A stretch of DNA of 64,000 nucleotides from an uncultured Sterolibacterium sp. (GCA_903904605.1 CAIVDC010000076.1:1-64000); one strand, 5' to 3'; counted from the stretch's first letter, positions 29,768 to 39,614 are shown. The notes: generated by a model not told the origin, from the letters alone. Numbers and translations: made by a program.

Positions 29768-30694
29768 TCAATCCCGAAGAGAAAATTCGTCGCCGGGCCC
29801 AAGGCTGAAGCCGCGCAGGAACTCGTCGGCGCTCAAGCGCCTGCTTCCGGGCTTCTGCAATTCGACGAGGCGGAGAGCCCCTTCGCCGCAGGCAACGACG
29901 ATGCCGCTCGGGTCAGCCGAGAGCACCTTGCCCGGCCTGCCGCAGCCCGCAGTCGCTTCTGCCCGCCAGATCTTGAGAAGTGCGGCACGGATCGCCGCCG
30001 TCGCCACCGGAAACGGATTGAAGGCGCGCACCTGGCGCTCCAGTTCCGGCGCCGGCCTCTTCCAGTCGAGCATCGCCTCGGCCCGGTCGATCTTGGCGGC
30101 GTAGGTCGCGCCCTCGTCCGGCTGGGCGACCGGCGGCAAGTCGTCCAGCCGCCCCAGCGCCTCGACGATCAGCTCGGCGCCGAGTCCGGCGAGCTTGTCA
30201 TGAAGCGTGGCGGCAGTATCGGCCGGGGCGATTGCGATCGCCCGCTGCAACAGCATCGCTCCGGTGTCGAGTCCCGCCTCCATCTTCATGATGGTGACTC
30301 CCGTCTGCCGGTCGCCGGCCAATATCGCCCGCTGAATCGGGGCGGCACCGCGCCAGCGTGGCAGCAGCGAGGCGTGGATATTGATGCAGCCCAAGCGCGG
30401 CAGGTCGAGGACCGCCTGGGGCAGAATCAGGCCATAGGCCGCCACCACCATGACCTCGGCCGCCGCCGCGCGTATCGCTTCATGGCTGGCGGCTTCCTTC
30501 AGTCCCGCCGGTTGATAGAGCGGCAGGCCGTGGCTTTCGGCGAGTTGCTTCACGGCGCTGGCGTGGAGCTTCATGCCGCGGCCGGACGGCCGGTCGGGCT
30601 GGGTGAGGACAAAGGCTACGTGGTGCCCGGCGGCAAGAATGGCAGCGAGCGCTGTTGCGGCAAACGCCGGCGTGCCGGCGAAGATGATTTTCAA
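29768..30694 (-). CDS. fmt: Methionyl-tRNA formyltransferase
   Basis: 308 aa with a TTG start that overlaps the def stop (TTGA), giving [20 protein letters not shown]. Catalytic Asn and His lie in [21 protein letters not shown], and the Asp follows in [11 protein letters not shown]. The C-terminal OB-fold domain is present (KIWRAEA...[26 protein letters not shown]). It formylates initiator Met-tRNA with 10-formyl-THF. The ORF's N-terminal extension to 30811 is a shadow. It is coupled with def, as in many bacteria. Confidence 0.97.
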   Translation of the reverse strand: MKIIFAGTPAFAATALAAILAAGHHVAFVLTQPDRPSGRGMKLHASAVKQLAESHGLPLYQPAGLKEAASHEAIRAAAAEVMVVAAYGLILPQAVLDLPRLGCINIHASLLPRWRGAAPIQRAILAGDRQTGVTIMKMEAGLDTGAMLLQRAIAIAPADTAATLHDKLAGLGAELIVEALGRLDDLPPVAQPDEGATYAAKIDRAEAMLDWKRPAPELERQVRAFNPFPVATAAIRAALLKIWRAEATAGCGRPGKVLSADPSGIVVACGEGALRLVELQKPGSRRLSADEFLRGFSLGPGDEFSLRD

Positions 30695-31197
30695 GCGGTG
30701 ACCCGGGCGTGGTGCTTGATAAACTTGCTTTTGATCCGCGTCTGCTTCAGGCGGGAAAGGTATTCGACGAATACCTTTCCCTGGAGGTGGTCCATCTCGT
30801 GCTGGATGCACACCGCCAACATGCCGTCGGCCTCCAGTTCGAAAGGCTGGCCATCGAGGCCTAGGGCGCGCACTCTGATCGAAGCGCTCCGCGTCACATA
30901 ATCATAAACTCCCGGCACGGACAGGCAACCTTCCTCGCCCTCGCATTCACCATCGCGTGCCAGGATCTCGGGGTTGATGAAGACCTGGAGCCGGCTCTTG
31001 TCCTCGGAGACATCGATGACGATCAACTGGCGATGCACGTCGACCTGCGTTGCGGCCAGTCCCACGCCGGGCGCGGCATACATCGTTTCGGCCATGTCGG
31101 CGGCAAGTTGCCGGATCGAGGCATCAACGCGTTCCACCGGGGCCGCCTTCTTGTGCAGGCGTTGATCGGGGTAGATCAGGATCGGCAATAGGGCCAT
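30691..31197 (-). CDS. def: Peptide deformylase
   Basis: 168 aa starting [18 protein letters not shown]. All three motifs are present: [18 protein letters not shown] (Cys metal ligand) and [12 protein letters not shown] (HExxH). It removes the formyl group from nascent proteins. The ORF track's 83-residue upstream extension is unrelated sequence. The gene is divergent from the LysM-protein gene with an 79-bp promoter region and is coupled to fmt. Confidence 0.98.
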   Translation of the reverse strand: MALLPILIYPDQRLHKKAAPVERVDASIRQLAADMAETMYAAPGVGLAATQVDVHRQLIVIDVSEDKSRLQVFINPEILARDGECEGEEGCLSVPGVYDYVTRSASIRVRALGLDGQPFELEADGMLAVCIQHEMDHLQGKVFVEYLSRLKQTRIKSKFIKHHARVTA

Positions 31198-31276
31198 AGG
31201 CTGGGAGTTGCTGGATTGGGTAATTACATGCAGAATCGGACGCCATCGGAATGCGCATGAACGGCGAGGTGCCACA

Positions 31277-32317
31277 ATGATTCGTATTATATCCGCGCTG
31301 CTCCTGATTTTTTCAAGCCTGATGATGTCGAGCCGGCCGTCATGGGCCGAGCAGGCACAAGCTCTGGAACTGGCCGACGGCGCGCCGGCGCGCCATGTCG
31401 TCGTGCCCGGCGACACGCTGTGGGGCATCGCCGCGACCTTCCTCAAGGAACCTTATCGGTGGCCGGAGATCTGGCGCCTCAATCAGGAAGACATCAAGAA
31501 CCCCCACCTCATCTATCCCGGCCAGGTGGTCATTCTCGATACCAGCGGCGACCGGCCGCAACTGAGGATCGCCGAATCCGAGGCGTTCAAGCTGGAACCC
31601 CGCGCCTACGCCACGGAAAACAGGGTGGCCATCCCCAGCATCCCGCAGCAGGTGATCGAACCGTTCCTTACGCAGTCGCTGGTCGTGGACGCCCATGCGC
31701 TGGAACATGCTCCGCGCATCGTCGCTACCCAGGAAGACCGCGTCTATCTGAGCGCCGGCGATCAGGCCTACGTCACCGGGGTAAAGGAAAAGACCAAGCT
31801 CTGGCAGATCTATCGGCCCGGCAAGGCGCTGATCGATCCCGAGAGCCGTGAGACGCTCGGTTTCGAAGCCAAGTCGCTGGGCAGCGCGCGACTGGTGGGC
31901 GAGGGTGAACCGGCCAGTTTCCAGATCGTCACTGCGAGCGAGGAGATAGGCCGTGGCGACCGCCTGTTGCCGGCAACGCCGCCCGGTCTCATCGACTATG
32001 CGCCCCATGCGCCGGCGCGGGAAGTGTCGGGCCGCATCATCTCGGTCTTCGGCGGCATCGGCGAAGGCGGCCGGAATTCGATCGTCACCCTGTCGCGCGG
32101 GCAAAGGGACGGGCTGGAGCTCGGCCACGTCCTGGCGATCTACCGCAAAGGCCGGGTGGTCGTCGATCGCTTCGAAGGCAAGGAGTCCACCTACATACTG
32201 CCCGACGAGCGTTCCGGCCTGCTCTTCGTGTTCCGAGTCTTCGACCGCGTCTCCTATGCGCTGGTCATGAACGTCACGCGCCCGGTGGTGACCGGCGACC
32301 TGGTTCGGACTCCTTGA
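31277..32317 (+). CDS. LysM-domain secreted protein
   Basis: 346 aa from the ATG at 31277: [26 protein letters not shown] is a signal peptide. A single LysM peptidoglycan-binding domain follows at residues 37-90 ([48 protein letters not shown]). The remaining 250 residues are a conserved uncharacterised domain rich in beta structure. This is the LysM protein found between def and dprA in betaproteobacteria. It is presumably attached to periplasmic peptidoglycan. Downstream dprA starts 14 bp later. Confidence 0.92.
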   Translation: MIRIISALLLIFSSLMMSSRPSWAEQAQALELADGAPARHVVVPGDTLWGIAATFLKEPYRWPEIWRLNQEDIKNPHLIYPGQVVILDTSGDRPQLRIAESEAFKLEPRAYATENRVAIPSIPQQVIEPFLTQSLVVDAHALEHAPRIVATQEDRVYLSAGDQAYVTGVKEKTKLWQIYRPGKALIDPESRETLGFEAKSLGSARLVGEGEPASFQIVTASEEIGRGDRLLPATPPGLIDYAPHAPAREVSGRIISVFGGIGEGGRNSIVTLSRGQRDGLELGHVLAIYRKGRVVVDRFEGKESTYILPDERSGLLFVFRVFDRVSYALVMNVTRPVVTGDLVRTP

Positions 32318-32330
32318 GGGCGCCGGCGCC

Positions 32331-33416
32331 GTGTCTGCCGACGCCAGCCTCGCCGCCTGGCTCCGCCTGACGCTGATCCCCGGTGTCGGGGGCGAAGCGC
32401 AGCGCGGCCTGCTCAAGGCTTTCGGCGAGCCGGAGGCGATCTTCAAGGCAGGTCTGAACGCCCTGTGCGGGGTCATCAAGCCGGTGCTGGCGGAGCGTCT
32501 GCTGACGCTCGACGTCGCCGCCGAAATTGCGGCGGCGCTGGAGTGGGCAGAGGCCGCCGGCAACAGCATCCTCACCCTCGGCGACGACGGCTACCCGACA
32601 GCACTCCTGGATTGCGCCGATCCGCCGTCGCTCATCTATCTCAAGGGCCGCGCCGAACTCCTCAACCGGCAGGGCCTCGCCATCGTCGGCAGCCGCAACC
32701 CCACCCCGCAAGGGGAGGCCGACGCATTCGCCTTCGCCCAGACGCTGGCGGCGGCGGGCCTGTCGATCGTCAGCGGCCTGGCCCTGGGCATCGATGCCGC
32801 CGCGCATCGCGGCGCGCTGTCGGGCCAGGGCGTTACCGTCGCGGTGATCGGGACCGGCGCCGACCGGGTCTACCCTGCCGGGAACCGGGAACTCGCCCGC
32901 GCCATCTGCAACCGAGGCGCAATCGTGAGCGAGTTTCCGCTGGGCACGCCGCCCCTGCCGGCCAATTTTCCGCGCCGCAACCGCCTCATCGCCGGTTTGA
33001 GCCAGGGCTGCCTGGTGGTCGAAGCGGCGGCGCGCAGCGGTTCCCTAATTACCGCGCGCCTGGCTGCGGACGCCGGGCGGGAGGTGTTCGCCGTCCCCGG
33101 CTCGATCCACTCGCCGCTGTCCAAGGGTTGTCACCAACTCATCCGGCAGGGTGCCAAACTCGTCGAATCGGCCCGTGACGTCCTTGAAGAGCTGCGCTTG
33201 CCGGCACCCTCCGCCACGCCCTGCCAGGCGACCAGCTTGGTCTCGGAGAGCGAAGCGCTGCTCATGGCGTTGGGCTACGATCCCTGCGATATCGACACGC
33301 TCGCGGCGCGGTCCCGCTTGACGCCAGATGCGCTTCTTGCCATGCTGTTGCAACTGGAGCTCGAAGGCCACGTCGCCAGTTTGCCCGGCGGCCGATATCA
33401 ACGTCTCACTACATAA
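32331..33416 (+). CDS. dprA: DNA-processing protein DprA
   Basis: 361 aa, GTG start. The Rossmann-like DprA core carries LAIVGSRNPTPQGEADAFAFAQTLAAAGLSIVSGLALGIDAAAHRGAL, GTGADRVYPAGNRELA and NRLIAGLSQGCLVVEAAARSGSLITARLA. A C-terminal winged helix (residues 300-360) is present. DprA loads RecA on incoming single-stranded DNA in natural transformation. It is probably co-transcribed with the LysM-protein gene and smg. Confidence 0.96.
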   Translation: MSADASLAAWLRLTLIPGVGGEAQRGLLKAFGEPEAIFKAGLNALCGVIKPVLAERLLTLDVAAEIAAALEWAEAAGNSILTLGDDGYPTALLDCADPPSLIYLKGRAELLNRQGLAIVGSRNPTPQGEADAFAFAQTLAAAGLSIVSGLALGIDAAAHRGALSGQGVTVAVIGTGADRVYPAGNRELARAICNRGAIVSEFPLGTPPLPANFPRRNRLIAGLSQGCLVVEAAARSGSLITARLAADAGREVFAVPGSIHSPLSKGCHQLIRQGAKLVESARDVLEELRLPAPSATPCQATSLVSESEALLMALGYDPCDIDTLAARSRLTPDALLAMLLQLELEGHVASLPGGRYQRLTT

Positions 33417-33434
33417 GCCTCTGACGCCAGAACC

Positions 33435-33890
33435 ATGTTCGACATTCTCGTCTATCTGTTTGAAACCTATTATCAGCCCGGGGCCTGCCCAAGGCCTTCC
33501 GTACTCGCGCGCAAGTTGTCCGCAGCGGGCTTCGAACAGGAGGACATCTCGGCAGCGCTGGAGTGGCTGTCCGGCCTGGAGCGGCTCGCCGAAGACGAGG
33601 GGCGCTCCGCCGGCCCCCGCTCCCTGAGGCTGTACTGCGACACGGAACTGGCGAAGCTGCCGCCGCAATGCCGCGGCTTCCTGAGTTTTCTCGAGAACGC
33701 CGGCGCCATCGACGCGATACTGAGGGAAATGATCATCGAGCGTGCCATGGTGTTGCGGGAACAGACGGTGTCCCTCGGCAAGCTGAAGATCATCGTGCTG
33801 ATGGTGATGTGGCGACGGCACCAAGCGGTGGACACCCTGCTGCTCGAGGAACTGCTTTCCGAAGAAGACGACCCACCCTACATGCACTGA
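33435..33890 (+). CDS. smg: Smg family protein (DUF494)
   Basis: 151 aa, the usual Smg length. It starts MFDILVYLFETYY and contains EQVSLGKLKIIVLMVMWRRHQAVDTLLLEELL-like sequence near the C-terminus, typical of DUF494. Function is not known; the gene commonly follows dprA and precedes a topoisomerase gene, as here. Confidence 0.93.
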   Translation: MFDILVYLFETYYQPGACPRPSVLARKLSAAGFEQEDISAALEWLSGLERLAEDEGRSAGPRSLRLYCDTELAKLPPQCRGFLSFLENAGAIDAILREMIIERAMVLREQTVSLGKLKIIVLMVMWRRHQAVDTLLLEELLSEEDDPPYMH

Positions 33891-33978
33891 GCCGTGTGCC
33901 GCGCGCCGACCTCGCCTTGCCTGTTTCCCCGCCGCGCGCTTATCATGCGGCGCTTCCCGCGCTCTCCGGCATCTTGAA

Positions 33979-36579
33979 ATGAGCAAACAACTGATCATCG
34001 CAGAAAAACCCTCCGTGGCGCAGGACATTGCGCGCGTGCTGGGGGGCTTCACCAAGGAGAAGGATTACTTCGAGAGTGACGAGTACGTCCTCTCCTCGGC
34101 CATCGGCCACCTGCTCGAACTGGCGGTGCCGGAGGAGTACGAGGTGAAGCGCGGCAAGTGGTCCTTTGCCCATCTGCCTGTGATTCCGCCCCATTTCACG
34201 CTCAATCCGATCGAGCGGACCGAGGACCGCCTCAAGCTCCTCACCCGGCTCATGAAACGCAAGGACGTCGGCGGGATCATCAACGCCTGCGACGCCGGGC
34301 GCGAAGGCGAACTGATCTTCCGCTACCTGCAGCAGCACGCCAAGACCGACAAGCCCGTCCGCCGCCTGTGGCTGCAGTCGATGACGCAGGGCGCGATCAA
34401 GGAAGGCTTCGCCCATTTGCGCACCGACGACGAGATGAAGCCGCTGGCCGATGCCGCGCGCTGCCGCTCCGAAGCCGACTGGCTGATCGGCATCAATGGC
34501 ACTCGCGCCATGACCGCCTTCAACTCGAAGACCGGCGGCTTCCACAAGACCCCGGTCGGCCGCGTGCAGACGCCGACCCTGGCGATCCTGGTCGAGCGCG
34601 AAGAACGAATCCGCAAGTTCGTCTCGCGCGACTACTGGGAAGTCGAGGCCGAGTTCGGCGCCGTCGCGGGCACTTACCGCGGCCGCTGGTTCGACGAAAA
34701 ATTCAAGCGTGACCCAAATGTAGACAGTGACGAGCATGCCCGCGCCGAACGCTTCTGGGACGTCGCCGCTGCCTCCGCGATCCGCAACAAATGCCTGGGC
34801 AAGCCGGGCATCGTCACCGAGGAAAGCAAGCCGACGACGCAGGCTTCGCCGCAACTGTTCGACCTCACCTCGCTGCAGCGAGAGGCCAACGGCCGCTTCG
34901 GCTTCTCCGCCAAGTCCACGCTGGGACTGGCGCAGGCGCTCTACGAAAAGCACAAGGTCCTGACCTACCCGCGTACCGATGCCCGCTGCCTGCCGGAAGA
35001 CTATATCGGCACGGTCAAGGAGACGCTGCAGGCCTTCTCGGGCACTCCTTACGCGCCGTTCGCCGGGCAGATCCTGAAGGGCGGCTGGGTGCACCCGAAC
35101 AAGCGCATCTTCAACAACGCCAAGATTTCCGACCACTTCGCCATCATCCCCACGGCGCAGCAGCCGAAGAACCTCTCCGAGGCCGAGCAGAAGCTCTACG
35201 ACCTGGTCGCCAAGCGTTTTCTCGCCATCTTCTACCCGGCCGCCGAATACAACGTGACGACGCGCATCACCCGCGTCGAGGGCGAACCGTTCAAGACCGA
35301 AGGCAAGGTGCTGGTTTCCGCCGGCTGGCTCGCCGTCTATGGCAAGGAAGCGCTGGGCGACGACGAGACGCCGCAGCTCTGCGCGGTGGAAAAGAACGAG
35401 CGGGTCTGGGCCAACGACGTCCTGGTCAAGCCCAACCAGACCAAGCCGCCGCCGCGCTTCAACGAAGCGACGCTGCTCTCGGCCATGGAAGGTGCAGGCA
35501 AGCTGGTCGAGGACGAGGAGTTGCGCGAAGCCATGGCGGCACGCGGCCTGGGCACGCCGGCCACCCGCGCCGCGACCATCGAGGGCCTGATCAACGAGGA
35601 ATACGTGCATCGCAACGGCCGAGAACTGCAGCCGACGGCGAAAGCCTTTTCCCTGCTCTTCGCGCTCTCCAAGCTCGGCGTCGACGAACTGCACTCGCCC
35701 GAACTCACCGGCCACTGGGAATACCAGTTGCGCCAGATGGAGACCGGAGAGCTGGGGCGCGACGCCTTCATGGGCCACATCGCCGAGCAGACTCAGGTCA
35801 TGGTCGAGCGCATCAAGAACGGCGAGATCCCCGACGAAGCCTTCAGCACCCTGAAGACGCCGTGCCCCGCGTGCGGCGGCGTGATCCAGGAGAACTACAA
35901 GAAATTCCAGTGCAAGTCTTGCGACTTCTCGCTCTGGAAGGTCGTCGCCAGCCGCCAGTACGAACCCGAGGAAGTCGAGGAACTGCTGGAAAAGCGAGTC
36001 GTCGGCCCCCTGCAGGGCTTCCGCAGCAAGATGGGGCGGCCCTTCGCGGCGATGATCAAGCTGAATAGCGAAAACCAGCCGGAATTCGATTTCGGCAATG
36101 GCGGAACCGAGGGCGAAGGCGAGGAAATCGACTTCAGCGGACAGGAAACGCTCGGCGCCTGCCCGAAATGCGCGGCACGCATCTTCGAGCACGGCATGGC
36201 CTACGTCTGCGAAAAGGCGGTCGGCCCGGCCAAGAGTTGCGACTTCCGCTCCGGCAAAATCATCCTGCAGCAGCCGGTGGAACGCGCCCAGATGCAGAAG
36301 CTGTTATCCGGCGGCAGGACCGATCTCCTCAAGGGCTTCATCTCGTCGCGCACCAAGCGCAAGTTCTCCGCCTATCTGGTGCGCGGTCCCGATGGCAAGG
36401 TCGGCTTCGAGTTCGAACCCAGGGCCGCCAAGGTGGCCAAGGCGGCGCTGCCGGAAGACGCCCAAGCGGCCGCGGCGGAAAAGCCCGCAGCAAAAGCCGC
36501 CGCCCCGGCCAAGGCGGCCAAGACCGCTAAGACCGCGGCGCCAGCCAAGCCGGCCGCCAAGAAGCGCAGCGCCAAATAA
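33979..36579 (+). CDS. topB: DNA topoisomerase III with zinc-finger C-terminal region
   Basis: 866 aa, type IA topoisomerase. The toprim domain has IIAEKPSVAQDIARVLGG and NACDAGREGELIFRY. The active-site Tyr lies in LTYPRTDARCLPEDY. Beyond residue 600 are Cys-rich segments (CPACGGVIQENYKKFQCKSCDF; CPKCAARIFEHGMAYVCEKAVGPAKSCDF), then a Lys/Ala-rich tail of about 50 residues (AAKAAAPAKAAKTAK), which probably aids DNA binding. This is the TopB form usual in betaproteobacteria after dprA-smg. It relaxes and decatenates DNA. Confidence 0.94.
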   Translation: MSKQLIIAEKPSVAQDIARVLGGFTKEKDYFESDEYVLSSAIGHLLELAVPEEYEVKRGKWSFAHLPVIPPHFTLNPIERTEDRLKLLTRLMKRKDVGGIINACDAGREGELIFRYLQQHAKTDKPVRRLWLQSMTQGAIKEGFAHLRTDDEMKPLADAARCRSEADWLIGINGTRAMTAFNSKTGGFHKTPVGRVQTPTLAILVEREERIRKFVSRDYWEVEAEFGAVAGTYRGRWFDEKFKRDPNVDSDEHARAERFWDVAAASAIRNKCLGKPGIVTEESKPTTQASPQLFDLTSLQREANGRFGFSAKSTLGLAQALYEKHKVLTYPRTDARCLPEDYIGTVKETLQAFSGTPYAPFAGQILKGGWVHPNKRIFNNAKISDHFAIIPTAQQPKNLSEAEQKLYDLVAKRFLAIFYPAAEYNVTTRITRVEGEPFKTEGKVLVSAGWLAVYGKEALGDDETPQLCAVEKNERVWANDVLVKPNQTKPPPRFNEATLLSAMEGAGKLVEDEELREAMAARGLGTPATRAATIEGLINEEYVHRNGRELQPTAKAFSLLFALSKLGVDELHSPELTGHWEYQLRQMETGELGRDAFMGHIAEQTQVMVERIKNGEIPDEAFSTLKTPCPACGGVIQENYKKFQCKSCDFSLWKVVASRQYEPEEVEELLEKRVVGPLQGFRSKMGRPFAAMIKLNSENQPEFDFGNGGTEGEGEEIDFSGQETLGACPKCAARIFEHGMAYVCEKAVGPAKSCDFRSGKIILQQPVERAQMQKLLSGGRTDLLKGFISSRTKRKFSAYLVRGPDGKVGFEFEPRAAKVAKAALPEDAQAAAAEKPAAKAAAPAKAAKTAKTAAPAKPAAKKRSAK

Positions 36580-36597
36580 GTCGGCGCCGGACCGGGC

Positions 36598-37383
36598 ATG
36601 CGTCGCCTCGCGCTCCTGCTGGGCCTCATCGCCACCGTGCTCATCGCGCCGGCAAGTGCGCAGAACAGGCTCGACGAGATTCTCGAACGGGGCAGTCTGC
36701 GCGTGGCCACCACCGGCGACTACCCGCCGTTCAGCTATCGCGATCCGGCCAGCGGTGAGTATCGGGGCATCGACATCGACCTGGCCGGAGAACTGGCACG
36801 GGCGCTGGGGGTGAAACTGGAACTGGTGGCCACTTCCTGGCCGACCTTGATGCGGGATCTCGGCGGAGACAAGATCGACATCGTCATGAGCGGCGTGTCG
36901 GCCAATCTCGAACGGCAGAAGCGGGCATTATTCTCGGTTCCCTACCTGAAGGACGGCAAGACTCCGATCACGCGCTGCGAAAACCAGGGTCGCTTCCAGA
37001 CCATGGACCAGATCGACCGGCCCGGCGTGACCCTGATCGTCAATCCCGGCGGCACCAACGAACGTTTTGCCAGAGACGCGATCAAGAACGCGACGATCAC
37101 CGTGCATCCCGACAACGGGACAATCTTCGATCAGATCGTCGATGGTCGCGCCGACGTGATGATCACCGATGCCGTCGAGGCACGCTTGCAGCAGAAGCTG
37201 CATCCGCAACTCTGCGCCGTCCATCCCGACGCGCCCTTCGATTACTCGGAGAAGGCTTACCTGTTGCCGCGCGACTGGCTGTTCAAGGCCTTCGTCGATC
37301 TCTGGCTACACCAGACCATGGAGAGCGGCAAGCTGCGCAAGATCCACGACAAGTGGCTCGACTATCCCTGGCCCAAGGGCTGA
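36598..37383 (+). CDS. Periplasmic cyclohexadienyl dehydratase-like protein (PheC family)
   Basis: 261 aa with a signal peptide (MRRLALLLGLIATVLIAPASAQ). The fold is a type II periplasmic binding protein. The segments LRVATTGDYPPFSYRD, GIDIDLAGELARALG, NPGGTNERFARDAI, HPDNGTIFDQIVDGRADVMITDAVEARLQQKLHPQLCAV match the secreted cyclohexadienyl/arogenate dehydratase PheC group more closely than amino-acid binding proteins. It would convert prephenate or arogenate to phenylpyruvate or phenylalanine in the periplasm. A solute-binding role is the alternative. It starts 18 bp after topB. Confidence 0.8.
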   Translation: MRRLALLLGLIATVLIAPASAQNRLDEILERGSLRVATTGDYPPFSYRDPASGEYRGIDIDLAGELARALGVKLELVATSWPTLMRDLGGDKIDIVMSGVSANLERQKRALFSVPYLKDGKTPITRCENQGRFQTMDQIDRPGVTLIVNPGGTNERFARDAIKNATITVHPDNGTIFDQIVDGRADVMITDAVEARLQQKLHPQLCAVHPDAPFDYSEKAYLLPRDWLFKAFVDLWLHQTMESGKLRKIHDKWLDYPWPKG

Positions 37384-37700
37384 GCCGGCCGCTCGAGCCG
37401 GCCCGTCCCGCGCTTCCGGCGGAGAAGTGACGGAAAGCAGCCCTCGCCGGCCGGCGACCGCCGGGAGCTGTCGGCTAATCTGACAGTCGTATCCGCAAGT
37501 CTTGAGGAGTCATGGCCGGGTGGAGATCGGCGTCGGCTGGCTTCATGCCTCAGGAATGCATTCAGGCAACAACATCTGGCAATGGCACAAACTCTGCTTT
37601 GGCCCTGGAAACTCGTCGTGCATTGGCGCCGCGCTGGCGGGGAAGGCCCAGTGATCAGCAGACCGCCCCGAGTTCAACCGACGTATTGAAAGGAACGGCC
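37384..37700. other. Intergenic region before the prepilin peptidase
   Basis: There is no convincing gene; the upstream part of ORF 37512..38270 lacks family likeness. A GCCGGC-N7-GCCGGC inverted repeat (37384-37402) directly follows the dehydratase stop and may terminate transcription. A sigma-54-like element lies at 37583-37598 (listed separately). Confidence 0.45.
37583..37598 (+). promoter_or_regulatory. Sigma-54-type promoter candidate for prepilin peptidase
   Basis: TGGCAC-N5-CTGCT matches the -24/-12 consensus TGGCAC-N5-TTGCW with one mismatch, and the invariant GG and GC are spaced 10 bp apart. It lies 103 bp upstream of the prepilin peptidase start. Inference from sequence only. Confidence 0.4.
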
Positions 37701-38270
37701 ATGAACAATATCCGGAGCGCCATCAACCGGTTTCCGGAAGGCGGCGCCCCATTCGCCGAGTACACGCTGATCTTGCTGCTGGTCGCGGCCACGGTCTTCG
37801 ACTTCCGCTGGCAGCGCATACCGAACTGGCTGATCCAGGTCGGCGTCCTGTTCGGCCTGGCCTGCAACATCGCCATCCCGCCATACCCGCAAGCGGGTCT
37901 GCTCTGGCCTTTTGAAGGCATGGGCCTGGGCTTCATCGCATTCCTGCCGCTCTACCTGGTCGGCGCCATGGGTGCAGGCGACGTGAAACTCATGTCCATG
38001 GTCGGCGCCTTCGTCGGGCCGGACGACATGGTCGGGGTGCTGTTGTTCACCATGATCGCGGTCGGCCTGCTGTTCATCGTGCATGTCCTGCTGCACGGCA
38101 CGGGCGGCCGGATACTGCTCGATCTGAGGGCATTGTTCAAACGGGGCTTGCCCGAGAATCGAGGCCGCATGCGGCCCGCGGCCTCCGCCACCAAGCAGTT
38201 GCCCTACGCGCTGGCCATTTCGGCCGGCACCATCGCTTATCTCATGGCAAGACAATCGGGTCTGCTGTGA
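37701..38270 (+). CDS. Prepilin peptidase, CpaA/TadV type
   Basis: 189 aa from the ATG at 37701 with AAGGAA upstream. It has five or six hydrophobic helices and the two catalytic Asp motifs of aspartic prepilin peptidases: FDFRWQRIPNWLI (first Asp) and GAMGAGDVKLMSMVG (GxGDxK, second Asp). There is no N-terminal methyltransferase-like cytoplasmic domain, so it is the short TadV/CpaA form that processes Flp pilins. It most likely serves the Tad locus at 55-64 kb although separated from it by about 17 kb. Confidence 0.9.
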   Translation: MNNIRSAINRFPEGGAPFAEYTLILLLVAATVFDFRWQRIPNWLIQVGVLFGLACNIAIPPYPQAGLLWPFEGMGLGFIAFLPLYLVGAMGAGDVKLMSMVGAFVGPDDMVGVLLFTMIAVGLLFIVHVLLHGTGGRILLDLRALFKRGLPENRGRMRPAASATKQLPYALAISAGTIAYLMARQSGLL

Positions 38271-38484
38271 TCGTCGAAGGGATCGCGCCGCCAATTTGTC
38301 CGTAAAGCGCTCCGGGTTGGATGAGCCCCGTGAGATCCGGACGCCACGGGTTCCGAGCCTCGGTTTGCCCCATTCTGCGAATTCTCACGCGATCACGGAA
38401 GTTTCCGGCCGAAACGACATCCGCCTCGTGCCGTTCATCGGCGATCGGCTTTCAGGATGCCGCCGCGAAGGTCCGCAGCGGCCC

Positions 38485-38676
38485 TTACTCCCCGGGTCCG
38501 TTGCCGCCGCCGACAACGATGCGACAGGCCCGACGAATGAAATTCAGCTGCTGCTTGTAGCGCGAGCAGCCTTCGCACACGGCCAGGTGCATTTTCAACC
38601 GCATCTGCTCGGCCATCTTGAGCTTCCGGTCCTGGGATTCGGACAATAGGCGGGTGATTTCCTTGCAGGTCAACAT
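38485..38676 (-). CDS. Zinc-finger anti-sigma factor
   Basis: 63 aa. It starts MLTCKEITRLLSESQDRKLKMAEQMRLKMHLAVCEGCSRYKQQL, the zf-HC2 fold with the H-x3-C-x2-C zinc motif (HLAVCEGC) typical of ECF-associated anti-sigma factors. No transmembrane helix follows, so it is a soluble, minimal form. Its start overlaps the end of the sigma factor gene by 7 bp. The ORF track extends it to 38949 through out-of-frame sigma-gene sequence, which I exclude. Confidence 0.85.
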   Translation of the reverse strand: MLTCKEITRLLSESQDRKLKMAEQMRLKMHLAVCEGCSRYKQQLNFIRRACRIVVGGGNGPGE

Positions 38677-39266
38677 GCGCGCTCTCCGGGACCAAACCAT
38701 GTCTGCTCCAGGCAGCGGCGCAAGCCGTTGCGCGCGCGATGAAGGATGACATGGCAATTGCTGGACGTGATATTGAGTTCGACGCAGACCTCGTTGGTTT
38801 CGAACTCCAGGAATTCGCGCATCATGAACACCCGTGCCGTATTGTCGGGAAGGTGTTTCAGGCAGGCGTCGAACACCGCCCAGAATTGCTCCTGGTGCAG
38901 GGCCTCTTCCGGATCGCCCCAAGCGCGCGGACGCGATTCGGGCTGCCAATGCGCATTGGGTTCGAACAGCGCCTCGAAAGCCTGATCGAGGCTGTCATCT
39001 TCCGGCGACAGGGACGAAACGTTGATGCTCCGGCTCCGCTGCCGGATGGCGTCGACGATCTTGTTGCGCAGGATCGCGAAAACCCAGGTCTTCATGGCGG
39101 AGCGTCCGGAAAAATCCTCTTCTCCCGCCAAGGCGGCCATCAACGCCTCCTGCACCACATCCTCGGCCAGTTGGTCATCGCGCAACTGCAGACTGGCGAA
39201 GCGCAGCAGATCGCGCCGCAACTCGGCCAGATAGGGCGCATCCTGCTGCAACCGTCCGCCGCTCAT
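38670..39266 (-). CDS. ECF RNA polymerase sigma factor
   Basis: 198 aa from the ATG at 39266 (MSGGRLQQDAPYLAELRRDLLRFASLQ). Region 2 reads LRDDQLAEDVVQEALMAALAGEEDFSGRSAMKTWVFAILRNKIVDAIR; region 4 is CLKHLPDNTARVFMMREFLEFETNEVCVELNITSSNCHVILHRARNGLRRCL. It is coupled to the zinc-finger anti-sigma gene. Its placement downstream of bufA-bufB-bufC-doxX suggests it drives that operon in response to metal stress, as sigma factors do in other bufferin clusters; this is inference. Confidence 0.93.
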   Translation of the reverse strand: MSGGRLQQDAPYLAELRRDLLRFASLQLRDDQLAEDVVQEALMAALAGEEDFSGRSAMKTWVFAILRNKIVDAIRQRSRSINVSSLSPEDDSLDQAFEALFEPNAHWQPESRPRAWGDPEEALHQEQFWAVFDACLKHLPDNTARVFMMREFLEFETNEVCVELNITSSNCHVILHRARNGLRRCLEQTWFGPGERAC

Positions 39267-39614
39267 CGCGCAGGCGGCCGGCGGGAGGCGCGCCGCTTCG
39301 CGCAGCAAGCCGGTCGATGCCGGCTTCGGGTTCCGGGCCTTTCGGCGCAGCCGCGGCACCCGGACCGGGCCGGGGGTGCACCGTCATCGCCGCCGGGCAT
39401 CCGGGTAAAGTCCTTCAGCAAATTCATGTGGCCTTTCCGTCTCCAGGGACAGTCGAGCCAACCGCGGCCCTGTCCATCTCCGTCAGTCGCCGGAGAAGTT
39501 CGAATCCTAACAGTCGCTGCCGTTGGAGGAACAACGACTGCGGCTCATGCCGGTCGGCGTCGGGCTGAGAATACATCGGTTCGGTCCTGTAGCACACGTC
39601 GCATGCCGCCTCCG
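39267..39614. other. Intergenic region between doxX and the sigma factor gene
   Basis: 348 bp. A minus-strand frame starting MNLLKDFTRMPGGDDG at about 39427 is short, Arg/Cys-rich and unlike any family I know, so I do not call it. The sigma gene probably has a promoter here, but no clear ECF element of the bufA type was found. Confidence 0.4.

Noticed and set aside
33943-36192. 749-aa minus-strand ORF opposite topB
   Set aside because: Antisense shadow; topB has complete toprim and active-site motifs.
39240-39430. Short Cys/Arg-rich minus-strand ORF before the sigma gene (MNLLKDFTRMPGGDDG...)
   Set aside because: No family likeness, no clear ribosome site and shadow-like composition.
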